The translations under genes and the position numbers were made by a program. From assembly GCF_900182555.1 (NCBI RefSeq), contig NZ_FXTH01000022.1, forward strand, positions 1 through 53,131: 53,131 nt of DNA, in the 5' to 3' direction. Positions within the stretch are counted from its first letter, which is position 1, and the number at the start of each line of letters is the position of its first letter. Source of the DNA: Fodinibius sediminis. GTDB lineage: Bacteria > Bacteroidota > Rhodothermia > Balneolales > Balneolaceae. Below the pieces are notes generated by a model. It saw only the letters and a list, made by a program, of their open reading frames with translations. It ran no database searches and was not told the origin of the DNA. This document shows, in pieces, positions 8,210 to 16,612 of the stretch.

Positions 8210-9532
8210 ATGGAGAATCTTCTTGCTGCCCGTCTTCAGATGGCCGTGTCGCTCGGTTTTCATATTATTTTTGCCTGTGTCGGAATGGCTATGCCTTTTT
8301 TAATGGCCATCGCAGAATACCGATGGATTAAGTCGGGCCAGCAGGTCTACCAGGATCTCGCCAAAGCGTGGTCCAGGGGAGTCGCAATCTTTTTTGCCAC
8401 GGGCGCTGTATCGGGTACGGTCCTGTCGTTTGAACTGGGAATGCTCTGGCCTACATTCATGGAGCATGCGGGCCCCATCTTCGGAATGCCGTTTTCATGG
8501 GAGGGTACAGCCTTTTTTGTTGAAGCGATAGCGCTTGGACTTTTCCTGTATGGGTGGGATAAGCTCCGCCCCTGGACGCACTGGTTGACAGGGCTCGTGG
8601 TTGGAGTATCAGGGGTAGCCTCGGGCATTTTTGTAGTGGCGGCCAATGCCTGGATGAACAGTCCTGCCGGTTTTGAATGGGTAAACGGTGCAGCCGTCAA
8701 TATTGATCCGGTAGCGGCCATGTTTAATGATGCCTGGCTTTCACAGGCGCTGCATATGACCCTGGCAGCTTTTGTTGCTACTGGTTTTGCCGTTGCGGGC
8801 CTGCATGCATTGTTGCTGTTGCGGGATCCTAAAAACCTCTTTCACCGGGAGGCTGTTAAAATTTCATTGATCATAGGGGGACTTGCCGCCATATTTCAGC
8901 CTCTTAGCGGAGATTATGCCGCCAAGGGTGTTGCCGACCGACAGCCAGCTAAACTCGCTGCTATGGAGGGGCATTTTAGCACGAGTCAGCCCGCTCCGCT
9001 TGTGATCGGGGGCATTCCCGATGAAGAACAACAGGTGGTGCACTATGCCATCGAAATACCGCGGATGCTCAGTTTCCTGGCCCACGGAAATTTTGATGCC
9101 GAAGTTAAGGGGCTTGACCAGATTCCACGGGAGGAGTGGCCGCCGGTGGTGATTACGCATATTGCTTTTCAAATTATGGTGGCGAGCGGAATTATAATGA
9201 TGCTGCTTGGCCTGTTCTATTATTACGCTCTCTGGAGAGGAAAGAAAATCATTCGCAAAAGATGGTTTCTGTGGCTGATTGGAATTTGTACTCCCCTTGG
9301 TTTCATCGCCGTGGAGGCTGGGTGGATTGTCACGGAAGTCGGGCGACAGCCCTGGATCATTTACGGGGTCATGAAAACAAGGGATGCTGTCACGCCCATG
9401 CCGGGTCTGCAGTACTCGCTCTATCTCATTCTGGCGCTATACCTGCTGCTGTCTGTTATTGTTATCTGGCTGATGTATCGGCAGATTATCACTTTAAGCA
9501 GTCGCTATGAAACGGCAAAAACAGGCGGATAA
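8210..9532 (+). CDS. cydA: Cytochrome bd ubiquinol oxidase subunit I
   Basis: An integral membrane subunit of the bd-type terminal oxidase, which reduces O2 to water with quinol. The ATG at 8210 is preferred over the upstream GTG at 8186, because MENLLAARLQMAVSLGFH is the usual N-terminus and places the haem-ligand His at residue 18. Visible signatures are GFHIIFACVGM, the HMTLAAFVATGFAVAGLHAL helix and GRQPWIIYG near the C-terminus. At about 440 residues it lacks the long Q-loop of the E. coli enzyme, so it belongs to the short-loop type, which includes cyanide-insensitive oxidases. cydB follows after 32 nt. Confidence 0.95.
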   Translation: MENLLAARLQMAVSLGFHIIFACVGMAMPFLMAIAEYRWIKSGQQVYQDLAKAWSRGVAIFFATGAVSGTVLSFELGMLWPTFMEHAGPIFGMPFSWEGTAFFVEAIALGLFLYGWDKLRPWTHWLTGLVVGVSGVASGIFVVAANAWMNSPAGFEWVNGAAVNIDPVAAMFNDAWLSQALHMTLAAFVATGFAVAGLHALLLLRDPKNLFHREAVKISLIIGGLAAIFQPLSGDYAAKGVADRQPAKLAAMEGHFSTSQPAPLVIGGIPDEEQQVVHYAIEIPRMLSFLAHGNFDAEVKGLDQIPREEWPPVVITHIAFQIMVASGIIMMLLGLFYYYALWRGKKIIRKRWFLWLIGICTPLGFIAVEAGWIVTEVGRQPWIIYGVMKTRDAVTPMPGLQYSLYLILALYLLLSVIVIWLMYRQIITLSSRYETAKTGG

Positions 9533-9564
9533 GGTATTTAATGTCCAAATATTCCTAAACAGCC

Positions 9565-10572
9565 ATGCTTCTTGAAGTTGTTATTTTCTTTCTTGCACTT
9601 TCAATGGTCTTCTATGTGCTTTTTGCAGGAGCAGATTTTGGAGCCGGTGCTCTGGAACTTATTTCCGGACGTCAGGATCGTGAAACCATCGCACATGCCA
9701 TCAGCCCTGTCTGGGAGGCTAATCATGTATGGCTGATACTGGTAGTGGTGATTCTTTTCATGGGTTTTCCTAAAATTTATGCAGCCATGTCGCTCTACCT
9801 GCATATTCCGCTGCTCTTGATGCTGGTTGGTATCATTTTGAGGGGTACGGCCTTTACATTTATGCATTATGATGCTATTCAGGACGGAAGTGATCGCACC
9901 TACAATGCGATATTCAAGTTTTCAAGCATGTGGACGCCTCTTTTTCTTGGGATAATCATCGGTGCGCTGGTGCTCGGACGAATCAATCCCGATGCTGCTA
10001 CTTTTTTTGAAGCCTACCTCGCTTCATGGCTGAACCTGTTTTCATTTGCAGTGGGACTGTTTTGCCTGGTCCTGTTTACATTTTTAGCGGCCGTCTACTT
10101 GATAGGGGAAACAACGGATATCGAACAGCGCAGTGCTTTCATAAGGGTTGCGTGGCAATTGAATGGGGCTTCCGTCATTTCAGGGGGGCTGGTTTTTGCT
10201 GCTGCACAATGGAATGGGCTACCGCTTTGGCGTGATTTCATGCAATCGCCTGTGGCTTTGATGGCGGTGATCTTTGCTGCGGTGCTGCTGCCCTTGTTGT
10301 GGAGGAGCCTGCATTATGCACGGGTGGCCTGGTCCAGGATCCTTGCAGCCACACAGGTGGTGATGATTCTGTTAGCATGGTTCTGGGTGCAGTATCCCGT
10401 TGTGGTTAAAATGAAAAATGAGGATCAGGCTCTCACATTTTACAATACTGCCGCACCCGATGAAACTTTGCTTCAGCTTGTCGTCGCCCTTGTGGTTGGT
10501 GCTTGTATTATTCTTCCATTCCTTTATTTTCTGATGAATACCTTCAAAGGAAAACAGTTTACCAATAACTAA
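9565..10572 (+). CDS. cydB: Cytochrome bd ubiquinol oxidase subunit II
   Basis: The 335-residue, roughly eight-helix membrane partner of CydA. The N-terminal helix and following motif (FYVLFAGADFGAGALELI) and the segment SPVWEANHVWLILVVVILF are characteristic of CydB. It pairs with CydA to hold the haem groups in the cytoplasmic membrane. No cydX-type small subunit is seen after it; the aldose epimerase gene begins 17 nt downstream instead, so all three are probably one transcript. Confidence 0.95.
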   Translation: MLLEVVIFFLALSMVFYVLFAGADFGAGALELISGRQDRETIAHAISPVWEANHVWLILVVVILFMGFPKIYAAMSLYLHIPLLLMLVGIILRGTAFTFMHYDAIQDGSDRTYNAIFKFSSMWTPLFLGIIIGALVLGRINPDAATFFEAYLASWLNLFSFAVGLFCLVLFTFLAAVYLIGETTDIEQRSAFIRVAWQLNGASVISGGLVFAAAQWNGLPLWRDFMQSPVALMAVIFAAVLLPLLWRSLHYARVAWSRILAATQVVMILLAWFWVQYPVVVKMKNEDQALTFYNTAAPDETLLQLVVALVVGACIILPFLYFLMNTFKGKQFTNN

Positions 10573-10589
10573 TTTCAGGACTCGGTACA

Positions 10590-11609
10590 TTGAATAAAAC
10601 AGATTTCCAGGGAACCCTCGGTAATAGGACTGTCAACCTTTATACACTCACCAACAGTAACGGCCTCCGGGCCTCGGTGACCAACTACGGGGCCCGTCTA
10701 ACAGCATTTGAGATGCCTGACCGGCAGGGCAATTTTGATAATGTGGTGGTTGGCTATGGTTCGATGAACGAATTTTTAACCAATGAGGAACAGTACTTTG
10801 GCGCTGTAGTCGGACGCTATGCCAATCGTATTGCCGGTGGACGAATAACAGTGGATGACCATACCTATCAGCTTCCATGCAATTTGGATGGGCATCACCT
10901 GCACGGTGGGCCGCAGGGATTCCACCAGGTTGTGTGGGGAGCAGACCAGGTAGATGCACAAACACTGAACTTGTCATATCGATCGACTGATGGAGAAGGA
11001 GGTTATCCGGGCAACCTCGGGGTTAAAGTTACTTATGAATTGACTGATCACGATGAACTCAGGGTCACCTACAGCGCAGAATCGGATACGCAAACAATCC
11101 TGAATATGTCGCATCACGCCTACTACAATTTGCATGGCACCAGCAACGGGGATTCGGTTGATAATCACCGGCTGACCCTCCATGCTGATCATTTTACCGA
11201 GGTTGATTCCGATCTGATTCCCACGGGCAAGATTGCCACCGTCGCGGATACCCCTCTGGATTTTCGAGCACCCAAGGCTTTGGGGGAGGATCGGAAAGCG
11301 GATCATCCCTGTCTGAATCATACGGAAGGCTATGATCATAATTTTGTGCTCCGCGGATATGGACATGAAAATCCGCACCTTGCGGCAGAAATTGAAGAGC
11401 CGAAATCGGGTCGGGCTCTGCAGCTGTATACCAGTGAACCGGGGTTGCAGTTTTATTATTCGGAACATCCCGTTTCCGGCATTGAATCAGCATTTTGCCT
11501 GGAGCCGCAGCATTTTCCGGATAGTCCTCACCACAATCATTTTCCATCAACAGTTCTTGATGCCCATGAAACCTATCAATGGGAAATGATTCTGGCTGTA
11601 CATACCTGA
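10590..11609 (+). CDS. galM: Aldose 1-epimerase (galactose mutarotase)
   Basis: The 339-residue GalM-type beta-sandwich enzyme interconverts alpha and beta anomers of sugars such as galactose or glucose. Signatures are GRYANRIAGG, HLHGGPQGFH with the active-site His, NMSHHAYYNLHG with the second His, YDHNFVL, and the catalytic Glu in FCLEPQHFPDSPHH. The only suitable start is TTG at 10590, preceded by AGGA nine nucleotides upstream. No signal peptide is present, so it is cytoplasmic. Its close coupling to cydAB is unusual, as no galactose genes are next to it. Confidence 0.92.
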   Translation: MNKTDFQGTLGNRTVNLYTLTNSNGLRASVTNYGARLTAFEMPDRQGNFDNVVVGYGSMNEFLTNEEQYFGAVVGRYANRIAGGRITVDDHTYQLPCNLDGHHLHGGPQGFHQVVWGADQVDAQTLNLSYRSTDGEGGYPGNLGVKVTYELTDHDELRVTYSAESDTQTILNMSHHAYYNLHGTSNGDSVDNHRLTLHADHFTEVDSDLIPTGKIATVADTPLDFRAPKALGEDRKADHPCLNHTEGYDHNFVLRGYGHENPHLAAEIEEPKSGRALQLYTSEPGLQFYYSEHPVSGIESAFCLEPQHFPDSPHHNHFPSTVLDAHETYQWEMILAVHT

Positions 11610-11726
11610 TTTTCTTCGTTGAGGTTTCGTCGATTTGGATTCAGCCGGAATCTTTCTGCTATTTTTGAAAGGCCGACAAATAATTTCGGGAGCTTTACGT
11701 TATTTCAAAAACAGCAAGGGGATCAA

Positions 11727-11744
11727 CAGCTTTGTCCAAAGCTG
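11727..11744. promoter_or_regulatory. Dyad-symmetric element, candidate operator
   Basis: CAGCTTTG and CAAAGCTG are perfect inverted arms separated by TC. The site is 118 nt after galM and 105 nt before the SUMF1-like gene. No T run follows, so an operator fits better than a terminator. The rest of the 239-nt spacer shows no gene. Confidence 0.35.
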
Positions 11745-11848
11745 CACCTTCAAATGTTTTTTAATTTTGAAATTGCATCTTGGTTTTTTCTTTGCTAAGC
11801 TCTTGGGCTGTTACAGCAAGATTTTCTATTTAACCACATATTTTCTTT

Positions 11849-12832
11849 ATGAGATATCGATATCTTTTATTTTTATTCTTTTTGACAATTGGGGTTACAA
11901 GCCGTGGGATGGCACAAGAGTTTGTTCCCTACGAAGAGCACATTCCGGAATCGGAGGAGAGTATTGAAATGGTTCCCGTGGAGGGCGGTACATTCATGAT
12001 GGGCAGCCCCGAAGATGAAACCGGCCGTGAGGCGGATGAAGGACCCCGGAACAAGGTCAAGGTAGACGATTTCTGGATGGGAAAGTATGAAATTACGTGG
12101 CAGGAGTATGACCTGTTTGTTGAAGAGAAGCTTGAAAATGTGAGCACACCGTCCGGCGGCGAGGTTAATGTAGAGGCCGATGCAGTATCGCTTCCGACTC
12201 CCCCGTATATCGATATGAGTTTTGGCATGGGAAGAGACGGGTACCCTGCGATTAACATGACACAGTATGCCGCCATAATGTATGCCAAATGGCTTACGGC
12301 TGAGACTGGACATTTCTACCGGCTGCCGACAGAAGCTGAGTGGGAGTATGCCTGCAGGGCCGGGGGAAACAGCACTTATACCTATGGTGATGATCAGTCT
12401 GAACTTGATAAATATGCCTGGTATAAAGGAAACAGTGACGGCGGGTATCAAAAAATTGGCACCAAGGAGCCCAATGCCCTGGGGATTTATGATATCCACG
12501 GCAACGTGGCTGAATGGACCATGGACCAGTATGATGAAAACTATTATGAACAGTTTGAGGGCAGCACGGCCGATAATCCCTGGCTGAAGCCCGAGGAGCT
12601 GTATCCCCGGTCACTGCGCGGGGGCAGTTGGCAAGACGAACCGGCAAAATTACGATGCGCTGAGCGGCGCGGATCGGAGGCTAAGTGGAAACAGCTTGAC
12701 CCTCAGCTTCCCAAAAGTCTCTGGTGGCTGACCAATGCTCCTTTTGTGGGTTTCCGACTGGTGCGACCGGCCGATCCCCCTCCTCAGCAAGAAATAGAGG
12801 AATATTGGCTGGAAGCGATCGAAGATTATTAA
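11849..12832 (+). CDS. Secreted SUMF1/formylglycine-generating-enzyme-fold protein
   Basis: The 327-residue protein has a signal peptide (cut after GMAQ) and a full FGE-sulfatase (SUMF1) fold: MVPVEGGTFMMGSP, DFWMGKYEITWQEYD, YRLPTEAEWEYACRAGG, NALGIYDIHGNVAEW, LRGGSWQDEP and VGFRLVRP. True formylglycine-generating enzymes have two cysteines just after the RGGS motif. Here that stretch reads WQDEPAKLRC, and the single Cys lies later, so oxidase activity is doubtful. In Bacteroidota such proteins often serve structural or secretion roles (GldK/GldJ-like). No sulfatase is nearby. It is monocistronic and ends at a strong terminator. Confidence 0.85.
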   Translation: MRYRYLLFLFFLTIGVTSRGMAQEFVPYEEHIPESEESIEMVPVEGGTFMMGSPEDETGREADEGPRNKVKVDDFWMGKYEITWQEYDLFVEEKLENVSTPSGGEVNVEADAVSLPTPPYIDMSFGMGRDGYPAINMTQYAAIMYAKWLTAETGHFYRLPTEAEWEYACRAGGNSTYTYGDDQSELDKYAWYKGNSDGGYQKIGTKEPNALGIYDIHGNVAEWTMDQYDENYYEQFEGSTADNPWLKPEELYPRSLRGGSWQDEPAKLRCAERRGSEAKWKQLDPQLPKSLWWLTNAPFVGFRLVRPADPPPQQEIEEYWLEAIEDY

Positions 12833-12870
12833 CAGCCGGGGATCACTCGTTTTATAACTTTTTTTGTATG

Positions 12871-12907
12871 GGGACTGGCCATTCATTTGGTTCAGTCCTC
12901 TTTTTTT
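12871..12907 (+). terminator. Rho-independent terminator
   Basis: GGACTG (12872-12877) pairs with CAGTCC (12893-12898), and TC plus seven T follow. It is 39 nt after the SUMF1-like gene and sits between convergent genes. Confidence 0.75.
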
Positions 12908-12913
12908 ATGGGT

Positions 12914-13957
12914 TCACGGATTGAGGGTCAATGCATCAAAATCATTTGTTTTCACAACCATAATCTCCGAATTTCCCCGCTTGCTGCTATATTCAATGCG
13001 CATCGCGCATTGTGGTCTGGATTCGATAAACGCCCGCCCGCCTTCGGCTCCCATTACACTTACAGCCGAAGCATAACTGTCGGCGGTAATGCCGTTGGGG
13101 GCGATAATGGTAACCATACTTTGGTTGGTTAGACCCAGGCCGGTATGGGGATCTATGATGTGGGAATAGCGTTTGCCGTTAATATTAACATGCTGAAACA
13201 GGTCGCCGGATGTTGCCACAGCGCTATTTGCCAGGAGGAGCGTCACAGCTTCGGGTTCTCCCTTTTCATTGTGAGCGGGTATGCGAACGGTCCATCCCTT
13301 TTTGCCGGGGGGAGGGGCGCCAAGCCGGATGTCTCCTCCCGCATCCACCAGGGCGGATTGGATGCCCGACTGATTGAGGACACGCAGGATCTCATCTGCG
13401 GCATATCCCTTGGCAATGCCTCCCAGGTCAAGCTGCATGCGGGGATGGGTAAGGGCAACTGCCGTGCGGGATGAATCAACTTCTACATATCGATAGCCTA
13501 CTCGCTGTTTAAGGGCTTGCAGTTTCGCGGATGGTGGCAGTTCAGGATTCTTGCTGTGCCGTATGGATCTCCAAAGTTTGACCAAGGGGCCGGTGGTGAT
13601 ATCAAAAGCCCCCTCTGTCTGGCGGGCAACAAGCTGAGCTTTGCTGATGACTCGAAAGAGGACCGGGTCGACGGGGAAAAATCTGTCCGTGCCGGAGCGG
13701 GCAGACAGGTAATTCAGGTTGCTGTCTGGTTCATAATCACTGAGGATGCTATTCAGGGTATCTGCTCGCTGAAAGGCGTTCCTGGAAGCGGCTTCTGCCA
13801 GAGAGTCGTCGTCGGCATAGAAGGTGATTTTGAACAGGGTGCCCATCTGTTGGTCCGTGAATTCATAGCGCTTGAGATCCTGTGCAAGAATGTTCTGGAT
13901 CGGCAGAAGAAGACACAGAATAAGAAACAGAAAATAGCTGCGGCTTTTGAAGATCAT
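12914..13957 (-). CDS. apbE: FAD:protein FMN transferase (ApbE)
   Basis: A 347-residue exported flavin transferase that covalently attaches FMN to Thr/Ser of target proteins such as NqrB/C or RnfG. It has a signal peptide (cut near ILAQ). Typical ApbE blocks are DQQMGTLFKITFYADD, the segment TEGAFDITTGPLVKLW, QLDLGGIAKGYAADEI, ALVDAGGDIRLG, SGDLFQHVNINGKRYSHIID and the metal-site region GITADSYASAVSVMG. All look intact. No target flavoprotein is encoded in the window. It is convergent with the SUMF1-like gene. Confidence 0.93.
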   Translation of the reverse strand: MIFKSRSYFLFLILCLLLPIQNILAQDLKRYEFTDQQMGTLFKITFYADDDSLAEAASRNAFQRADTLNSILSDYEPDSNLNYLSARSGTDRFFPVDPVLFRVISKAQLVARQTEGAFDITTGPLVKLWRSIRHSKNPELPPSAKLQALKQRVGYRYVEVDSSRTAVALTHPRMQLDLGGIAKGYAADEILRVLNQSGIQSALVDAGGDIRLGAPPPGKKGWTVRIPAHNEKGEPEAVTLLLANSAVATSGDLFQHVNINGKRYSHIIDPHTGLGLTNQSMVTIIAPNGITADSYASAVSVMGAEGGRAFIESRPQCAMRIEYSSKRGNSEIMVVKTNDFDALTLNP

Positions 13958-14136
13958 AATCGGTCTTGTATGCTGGTTAAGTGGGAGGGGCTACTCCTGT
14001 GGCCTGACCTGGTATCGTCCGTCCGGACAGGGCGGCAGAGGAACTTAAAATTTCTTGAACGGGAATGCGATTTTTTCAATATTGGATTTTTAACAATTAC
14101 AGCCACTTTAACTTTTCATTATTATAACCTGCTTTC

Positions 14137-14910
14137 ATGAAAAAAATTGTTTCCTTCCAGCTGTCGATTCCCGCCATTGTACTATTGCTCACTATGAATA
14201 CGGCCTGTGCCCAGCAACAGGATATGAAACCGGAAGAAACGGAAGTATGGAAGCCCATTCCCGGCAAGGTGGATCCCAACGGGTTCAATGACAAAGCACC
14301 GCCGTCGGATGCGATTGTCCTTTTTGATGGCTCTGACCTGGATGAATGGGAATCAGCAGGGGAGGAAGGAGCACCTGCTGAATGGAATATCTCGGGCGAC
14401 CACTTGACCGTTGCCCCCGGAACCGGCAGCATACAGACCAAACAGGGATTCGGTTCTGTTCAGCTTCACGTCGAATGGCGTTCCCCGGAGAAAGTGGAAG
14501 GCGAGGGACAAGGACGCGGTAACAGTGGAATCTTTTTGCAGGGCAAATACGAATTGCAGGTACTGGATAGTTACAACAATGAGACCTACTCGAATGGAAT
14601 GGCCGGCAGCATATACAAGCAGCATATTCCGCTGGTCAACGCAGCTCGCGAACCCGGTGAATGGCAGAGCTATGATATTATCTATACCGCCCCGGAATTT
14701 GAGGAAGAAGGTCGGTTGAAGTCACCGGCCCGCATTACCGTTTTCTGGAATGGGGTGTTGGTACAGGATGATGTAGAGATAGAGGGACCAACGGAGTATA
14801 TTGGCCATCCATCCTACGAAGTGCATGAGGAAAAGCTGCCGATCATGCTGCAGGATCACAGCAATCCGGTAAGCTATCGAAACATCTGGCTCCGTGAACT
14901 GGATAAATAA
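14137..14910 (+). CDS. Secreted DUF1080 (3-keto-disaccharide hydrolase-like) protein
   Basis: The 257-residue protein has a signal peptide (MKKIVSFQLSIPAIVLLL, cleaved near TACAQQQ; the Cys could be a weak lipobox). One DUF1080 beta-sandwich follows: IVLFDGSDLDEWES, a carbohydrate-binding-like core with GNSGIFLQGKYELQVLDSY, and the C-terminal IMLQDHSNPVSYRNIWLREL. The family is linked to hydrolysis of 3-keto-glycosides and to other sugar binding. The gene stands alone; no keto-sugar dehydrogenase is adjacent. tadA lies convergent, 6 nt after the stop. Confidence 0.85.
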   Translation: MKKIVSFQLSIPAIVLLLTMNTACAQQQDMKPEETEVWKPIPGKVDPNGFNDKAPPSDAIVLFDGSDLDEWESAGEEGAPAEWNISGDHLTVAPGTGSIQTKQGFGSVQLHVEWRSPEKVEGEGQGRGNSGIFLQGKYELQVLDSYNNETYSNGMAGSIYKQHIPLVNAAREPGEWQSYDIIYTAPEFEEEGRLKSPARITVFWNGVLVQDDVEIEGPTEYIGHPSYEVHEEKLPIMLQDHSNPVSYRNIWLRELDK

Positions 14911-14916
14911 AAGAGC

Positions 14917-15423
14917 TTAGATAGCGCCGTTGTTTTTGCTGCGGCGCTCCTGAAAAAACTGTTTTAGAATCCATTCGCAATCCTGTTCCATGAGACCGTG
15001 AAGAACTGTTGGCTGGTGATTCAGTTTTTTGCTTCCGGCAATATTGAATACGCTCCCGCAGCTTCCGGCCTGAGCGTCAAGGGCCCCCATGACGATGGTG
15101 CCAATTTTTGACCACACAAGGGCCCCGGCGCACATGGGGCAGGGTTCAAGGGTCACATAAAGGGTACAGTCAGTCAGGTATTTTTCACCCAGGGTTGCAC
15201 AGGCGGCGGAGATGGCCAGCATTTCAGCATGAGCCGTAGGATCACCAAGCCGTTCGGTTTGATTGTATCCCTTGCCAATAATATCATCGTCCTTGACGAC
15301 AATAGCCCCTACGGGCACTTCTTTTTCCTCATACGCTTGCTCAGCCAGCAAAAAAGCCTGTTGCATAAACCGAAGGTGCTTCTGTGCTCCTGAAAGATCT
15401 GTACTCATATTTATTTGCTTCAA
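14917..15423 (-). CDS. tadA: tRNA-specific adenosine deaminase / nucleoside deaminase
   Basis: The 168-residue zinc deaminase converts A34 to inosine in tRNA-Arg(ACG). Zinc and catalytic residues are in TAHAEMLAIS (His and the proton-shuttle Glu) and TLEPCPMCAGALVWSKIG (two Cys). ACGSVFNI-type residues follow as GSCGSVFNIAGS. Length and order fit TadA rather than cytidine deaminase. The start may be Met1 or Met6 (15408), as both lie ahead of the conserved region. It is divergent from apt across 54 nt, with no room for separate long regulatory regions. Confidence 0.9.
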   Translation of the reverse strand: MKQINMSTDLSGAQKHLRFMQQAFLLAEQAYEEKEVPVGAIVVKDDDIIGKGYNQTERLGDPTAHAEMLAISAACATLGEKYLTDCTLYVTLEPCPMCAGALVWSKIGTIVMGALDAQAGSCGSVFNIAGSKKLNHQPTVLHGLMEQDCEWILKQFFQERRSKNNGAI

Positions 15424-15477
15424 TATATGTTAAGTAGGTATTATCCGGTGAATTAAATCAACATCAAGATAACAGGA

Positions 15478-16020
15478 ATGGACGAAGTTAAACAACAGAT
15501 TCTTGCACTGCTGAGAGAAAATATTCGGAACATTGGTGATTTTCCTCAGCCAGGTATCCAGTTTAAAGATATTACTCCGTTGTTGCAGAACCCGGATACG
15601 CTCGAATTGACATCACAGGTATTGGCACGTCCCTTTCGCAGTCACAACGTAGACTATGTGGTGGGGCTGGAATCGCGCGGATTTTTGTTCGGCACCAACC
15701 TTGCCCAGGATCTGCATGCCGGTTTTATTCCCATCCGCAAGCCCGGTAAACTGCCTTCTGATACCCTGTCAGCAACATATGCCCTGGAATATGGGGAAGA
15801 CACCATTGAGATTCACCGGGATGCCTTCTCGGAGGGTGCCAGGATTCTCATTCATGACGATCTTATTGCTACGGGAGGATCTGCTGCTGCCGCTACCGAG
15901 CTTGTGGAAGAGCTGGGAGGGAAGGTGGTAGGGTACTCCTTTATTATTGGCCTTAAGGAATTGAAGGGAACAGCTTTGCTGCCTGCAAAAGTGCCTGTAG
16001 AAATTTTGCTTTCCCTGTAA
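15478..16020 (+). CDS. apt: Adenine phosphoribosyltransferase
   Basis: The 180-residue type I phosphoribosyltransferase makes AMP from adenine and PRPP in purine salvage. Signatures are IGDFPQPGIQFKDITPLL at the N-terminus, VVGLESRGFLFG, IRKPGKLP, and the PRPP loop ARILIHDDLIATGGSA. The length matches the family exactly. It is the first gene of a plus-strand series but is separated by 95 nt from the next lipoprotein gene, so cotranscription is uncertain. Confidence 0.95.
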   Translation: MDEVKQQILALLRENIRNIGDFPQPGIQFKDITPLLQNPDTLELTSQVLARPFRSHNVDYVVGLESRGFLFGTNLAQDLHAGFIPIRKPGKLPSDTLSATYALEYGEDTIEIHRDAFSEGARILIHDDLIATGGSAAAATELVEELGGKVVGYSFIIGLKELKGTALLPAKVPVEILLSL

Positions 16021-16115
16021 AACGACTCTGGAACAAATTTGTGACGCCTCTCTATAAGTAACTGTATCCACCAGTTGGTAAGGGTTAACTACAATTAAAT
16101 GATAGAGATAGTCAC

Positions 16116-16610
16116 ATGAAATTAAACGGAAAAACTACGGTGGCTTTGTTGGTTGCGGTCCTGTTTGCAGCAAGTGGCTGTAAACAGTCGATGGTAATCA
16201 GCAGGGTTGATTATTCACAGCCAATAGAATCTGTTCTAACACCTGATGAAAATGGGATCGTCAGTGATGTGAAGCAGGGAATGGAATTCAATATGCTCCC
16301 CCTGCAGTACATGGAAACACAGGATACGACTTCTGTTACCACTTCAGAATTGAGGTATATCAGGGGAGAAAACGGGTTGTTCTACATGACTGCGCCCATG
16401 TATAAACATGTCTATTTGATGTCGCCGGAAGAGGGAAAATTGGAACTGCGCGAGCAGTTCAAAATTGATGAAAAAGGGATTGAAAAACCTGCGTTTAACC
16501 AGCGTGATAATTTTGTACAGCTTGTAAACCGCTCGACGGGAGAACGCTACAGGGTTACACCTGAAGGTATTGAAAAAGAGAATGGAACAGAAAAAACAGA
16601 AGGGCAATAA
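16116..16610 (+). CDS. Hypothetical lipoprotein
   Basis: The 164-residue protein begins with a lipoprotein signal peptide (VAVLFAASGC lipobox, Cys22), followed by a mostly beta-like polar domain with no recognised family (GIVSDVKQGMEFNMLPLQYM, HVYLMSPEEGKLELREQF). It ends in a Lys/Glu-rich tail. Only 2 nt separate it from the coiled-coil membrane protein gene downstream, so the two are almost surely cotranscribed and may act together in the cell envelope. The role is unknown. Confidence 0.6.
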   Translation: MKLNGKTTVALLVAVLFAASGCKQSMVISRVDYSQPIESVLTPDENGIVSDVKQGMEFNMLPLQYMETQDTTSVTTSELRYIRGENGLFYMTAPMYKHVYLMSPEEGKLELREQFKIDEKGIEKPAFNQRDNFVQLVNRSTGERYRVTPEGIEKENGTEKTEGQ

Positions 16611-16612
16611 CC

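Noticed and set aside
11635-11967. 110-residue frame before the SUMF1-like gene
   Set aside because: It runs into the signal peptide of the next gene in another frame and consists of AT-rich hydrophobic residues with no start signal.
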